Origin: Pantoea cypripedii
Lineage (GTDB): Bacteria > Pseudomonadota > Gammaproteobacteria > Enterobacterales > Enterobacteriaceae
DNA: 64,000 nt
NCBI RefSeq assembly: GCF_011395035.1
Contig: NZ_CP024770.1
Coordinates: forward strand, 186,001-250,000
Reading direction: 5' to 3'
This document shows, one piece after another, positions 61,112 through 64,000 of the stretch. Every line of letters begins with the position of its first letter. The stretch's first letter is position 1. The notes beneath the pieces were generated by a model. That model had not been told where the DNA came from. It did not search any database and saw nothing but the letters and a program-made list of their open reading frames with translations. The position numbers and the translations under genes are program-made.

Positions 61112-64000
61112 TTACTCTTGTTGGCTAGCGTTATCAACTAATGAACTCTCAGACGGTGCCTCAACTCTGTGGATAACAGGCCGTGCCTTTTCCGCCAACC
61201 AACGCAGGATCGCCACGGTAAAATCGGGAAAGTAAACAGCCAGATCCAATTTAAGTTGTGGATTCGCAAACATAATCTTTATCAGTTTATCAACCTTGCC
61301 CAGCATGACCTGCGTTAGAGGTTCACGCCACGCTGCACGTAACTCTTTTGCTAACGTCACCTGTTCCTGGTTGGAAGAGTAGCGGCAGGCATGGACAAAT
61401 GCCCTTAAATACTCTGGTTCATCCTTAATGTAAGCCCTGAATACATTAGGGGAAGACATTATTTTGTGCAATAACGCGGCCTGTTCCTGCTGTGACAGCG
61501 GTTTTACTCTATCTGTATAATTGACATATATTTCATCTTCAATATCCAGTTCTTCCCGAACAATGCCAGGAATAGCATAGTGAAATAATTCGTGAAGGTA
61601 GGTTGACAACACCGTTTTAAAACTGCCATCTGCAGTGCATGAAATCCCTACGAGCGGTTCCACTTCAACATCACTCGGTGAAGATTGCCCAAGAACGCCC
61701 GAGTAGGGCAACATTATTCTTTCCAGATAGGTATTCAAAACCAGTAGCTTTCGTTCATGAGTAGAAGGATTATATTTACTATAATCCTTAAAGATTCTTA
61801 TTTCTTCTTCACTGTGATTGACAAGTAGTGTATTTAACGCCACTAGTATCCTCTCAAACACCGTAGTATTAAAGGCATATCCGCTCTGTACATGAAACAT
61901 CTTCCCCAGCTCACGACTAATAAAAGCACGGTCGAGCCGCATAGTTTCATGAATTTTTTCTATTTGTTTTTCGCCATATTCACGCGACATCCGAAGATCT
62001 CTGGATAACCGGGGAAACTTTTCTTCAATGCTCTCCCCCATGGCAATATATTTTATATTATTTACTGTTTCAGACCTCGTCAGGCCGGAACCTGAACCAT
62101 ACAAGAACATACCGATGATGCTTTCACGTTTAAAAATATATCTACTATATTTATTGCTATATTGACCACGGTGCTGACTATAGTTTTTCTTCGCCTTATT
62201 AAAGGCGGCTAATTTGCTGGCAAAAATGCTGGCTAAATTAATCAGGAAGTTAGCTTTTGTTTTAAAACTATCAATATTATTTCTGGTCAGGGCATGATCG
62301 CTACCAGGAAGTTCGAAAACCTGAAGAATATTAGCAAGACCTTTCCTGACGTTGATGTCCCTTTGTAAAAAATCAACATAAGATTTTATTGCCGGATCCA
62401 GAGGGGGATTAATGAAATTCGTTGCGCCAGAGGCTATGTCATCGATAAATCCTATCAGTGATTGATAGTTCTCACGTCCTGCTTCGTTTACTGGCAGCGT
62501 GTCGAGATAATTTTTTAACGCCTGAAAACAGGCTTCTTTTTTGGTTTCATTCGCCTGCCAGATAATGTCTATCTTTAACTCCTTTTCGGTTGTTAACTGC
62601 ATCAGGCTCTTACGATGCTGATAAAGTGCGATCAACTGTTCTCTTCGTTTTCTGTCCGAAATGCGTTGCAGGCCATAACGCCCGTATACATCAACGGAGC
62701 TGCTGCTGGAAGGTTCATTATCGATACTACGCTTGATTCTTTCTGCCATGGCAGGAAATAACGTTGGCTCCCAGGGTACAAACTCTCCTGCCTCATTGAC
62801 TTCCCGCAAATAAATATTGCCATCCTGATCTTTTACCTCAATGACAAGCCGGTTATCATTGAAGACCGACACATAGAGATTCTCTCCCGGTGTCATGTTT
62901 ACCGGCATCACCAGCTGGCAACTTCCATCCTCATCTGTTACGGTGTGATTAGCTTGTCGCTTGCCTACTTTTATATAATTATTAGCAACTACGTTCAGAT
63001 TACCTGACTCATCTCTGGTTACACTTACAATCCGGTCAGAAGGTGCGCCAGCAGGAATACGATAATAAATCTCTCCCGAACTGGCTACGGACTCACTTTC
63101 CACTTCATAATAAATTTCTTCTTCACCATATTTGTAGGTTAAATAATCTTTTCCCTCAGCACGCTGGGTTATCTCCGTTGCGTAGCCCGCCAGATTATCT
63201 AACTCAATTTTACTGTTTTGTTGCGGTCTGAATTCAGCAGTAGATAATGAGGACCAACAGGGTTTAACTGGCCGCCTGAGATAGGGTAATAATCCTGCAT
63301 GTGCATAAACTTTGTTTAATGTTGCGAAAAGATTGAATTTAGCAACCTCTCTGTCTTCCCACTTGAAGATCTCCTCATCATTCAGATCCTGGGGATTATC
63401 TGTCTGAGTCCCTGTTTTGCCCTGTTTAATATACGTCAAAACTTTACCGACAACCGTTTCGCCAACAGTCATCAACAGGTGTTCCTCTTCTTCTCCGGGG
63501 AGCAACGTTTCCAGACACATCGCCCCTGTTCCAGCCAGCTCCAGGAAACGATAGTGCTTATCTGGTGAAAAAATATCATCCAGTAATTCCTCACAATGAC
63601 GATAGTTGGTCCAGCCAATAATCGAGTCAACAATGCGCCATAATTTATAGAGTGCTTGTCCCTCTGAGGTTGTTGGAACACTTGAGGTTGCCGTGGTGGT
63701 TAAAGCAGCTTCGTTTTCCCCTATCCGCAACACAATCTCTTCAGCCATAAGTTGATTCCACAATCCCCCATGATGATCACGGTAGGAAAGCAGCTTTTCC
63801 GTAAGAGTTAACTGATGATCGGGTACTGAATTAACGTTACTAAACAGAATATTGGTTAGTGCGCGCTTTAGTTCAGCTGGGTTGCGAGTGATATCAATAA
63901 CGTCCCGTTCTGTAGCATCACTTATCCTGAGAAAGGGCGAAACCAGGTAGGTCTGTTCACCAACCTTAACAATAATACCGAGACAGGGTTTATGAGCAGG
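61112..64000 (-). CDS. Large HExxH putative metalloprotease, 5'-truncated by window end
   Basis: 962 residues are visible; the frame is open to base 64000, so the start lies outside the window (a TTG at 63763 is internal, and about 79 further in-frame codons precede it). No family recognised. The N-terminal part is helical, a beta-rich region follows (YKYGEEEIYYEVESESV, about residues 290-400 of the visible part), then R-I-K-R (62729-62740) and a long helical region. Near the end is a zinc-binding motif HELFH (STYLHELFHYAIPG; 61580-61594) followed by acidic IEDEIYVNY that could give the third ligand. It may be a secreted zinc protease effector or toxin. No signal peptide can be judged. Confidence 0.6.
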   Translation of the reverse strand, partial: PAHKPCLGIIVKVGEQTYLVSPFLRISDATERDVIDITRNPAELKRALTNILFSNVNSVPDHQLTLTEKLLSYRDHHGGLWNQLMAEEIVLRIGENEAALTTTATSSVPTTSEGQALYKLWRIVDSIIGWTNYRHCEELLDDIFSPDKHYRFLELAGTGAMCLETLLPGEEEEHLLMTVGETVVGKVLTYIKQGKTGTQTDNPQDLNDEEIFKWEDREVAKFNLFATLNKVYAHAGLLPYLRRPVKPCWSSLSTAEFRPQQNSKIELDNLAGYATEITQRAEGKDYLTYKYGEEEIYYEVESESVASSGEIYYRIPAGAPSDRIVSVTRDESGNLNVVANNYIKVGKRQANHTVTDEDGSCQLVMPVNMTPGENLYVSVFNDNRLVIEVKDQDGNIYLREVNEAGEFVPWEPTLFPAMAERIKRSIDNEPSSSSSVDVYGRYGLQRISDRKRREQLIALYQHRKSLMQLTTEKELKIDIIWQANETKKEACFQALKNYLDTLPVNEAGRENYQSLIGFIDDIASGATNFINPPLDPAIKSYVDFLQRDINVRKGLANILQVFELPGSDHALTRNNIDSFKTKANFLINLASIFASKLAAFNKAKKNYSQHRGQYSNKYSRYIFKRESIIGMFLYGSGSGLTRSETVNNIKYIAMGESIEEKFPRLSRDLRMSREYGEKQIEKIHETMRLDRAFISRELGKMFHVQSGYAFNTTVFERILVALNTLLVNHSEEEIRIFKDYSKYNPSTHERKLLVLNTYLERIMLPYSGVLGQSSPSDVEVEPLVGISCTADGSFKTVLSTYLHELFHYAIPGIVREELDIEDEIYVNYTDRVKPLSQQEQAALLHKIMSSPNVFRAYIKDEPEYLRAFVHACRYSSNQEQVTLAKELRAAWREPLTQVMLGKVDKLIKIMFANPQLKLDLAVYFPDFTVAILRWLAEKARPVIHRVEAPSESSLVDNASQQE

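Noticed and set aside
1..64000. CRISPR arrays, tRNA/rRNA genes, integrase or IS transposase genes
   Set aside because: None recognised on either strand. The island must have boundaries, but no attachment site or mobility gene was visible here.

Overview
The window comes from a Gram-negative enterobacterium (Enterobacterales). An intact hexose-phosphate uptake locus (uhpB end, uhpC, uhpT) marks the backbone. Everything around it is accessory DNA typical of a host-associated or pathogenic lineage. I cannot name the genus with confidence; an Erwiniaceae-like or Edwardsiella-like host would fit.

Layout. (1) 1-5100: uhpB tail, uhpC and uhpT, with an AT-rich effector-like gene inserted between uhpC and uhpT. 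(2) 5229-8107: two related effector-like genes behind matching promoters. (3) 8352-16125: a five-gene operon for a double-glycine leader peptide, made of the precursor, an LpxL-like acyltransferase, a C39 peptidase ABC exporter, MacA, MacB and a TolC-like outer-membrane lipoprotein. (4) 16201-19305, minus strand: a TcdA/TcdB-type glycosyltransferase and a Sec-secreted cholera-toxin-A-like ADP-ribosyltransferase. (5) 19465-28673: an SsrA-type hybrid kinase diverging from a SPI-2-type type III secretion (T3SS) operon ssaM-V-N-O-P-Q plus an effector with a myristoylation motif. (6) 29070-45126, minus: two paralogous giant proteins (2405 and 2824 aa) ending in LysM-like repeats. (7) 45399-57994, minus: the rest of the SPI-2-type system, with ssaR-S-T-U, a lytic transglycosylase, sseE-like, sseB, sseA-like, sscA, sseC-like, an unknown gene, sseD-like, three more sseB-family filament genes and a small secreted-like protein. 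(8) 58249-64000: a membrane-anchored effector-like gene, a serpin-like protein, and the C-terminal 962 residues of a large HExxH protein that runs off the window.

How the parts fit. SsaV/R/S/T/U form the export gate, and SsaN/O/Q the ATPase, stalk and sorting platform. SsaP acts in substrate switching. SseB-family proteins build the extracellular filament, while SseC/SseD-like proteins make the host-membrane pore with chaperones SseA-like, SscA and SseE-like. The surrounding AT-rich genes (three-member shared-domain family, giants, serpin-like, glycosyltransferase, HExxH protein) are candidate cargo. The secretin, inner rings, needle, inner rod and gatekeeper are not in this window, nor is a response regulator for the SsrA-like kinase.

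Most notable: a serpin-fold candidate effector; giant LysM-repeat paralogs with recurrent R-x-K-R motifs; four SseB-family filament genes, two of which differ only inside an inserted central segment; a peptide-export operon with an acyltransferase; a cholera-toxin-like enzyme with an altered ExE motif; and 20-bp-spaced direct repeats shared by promoters across the island.
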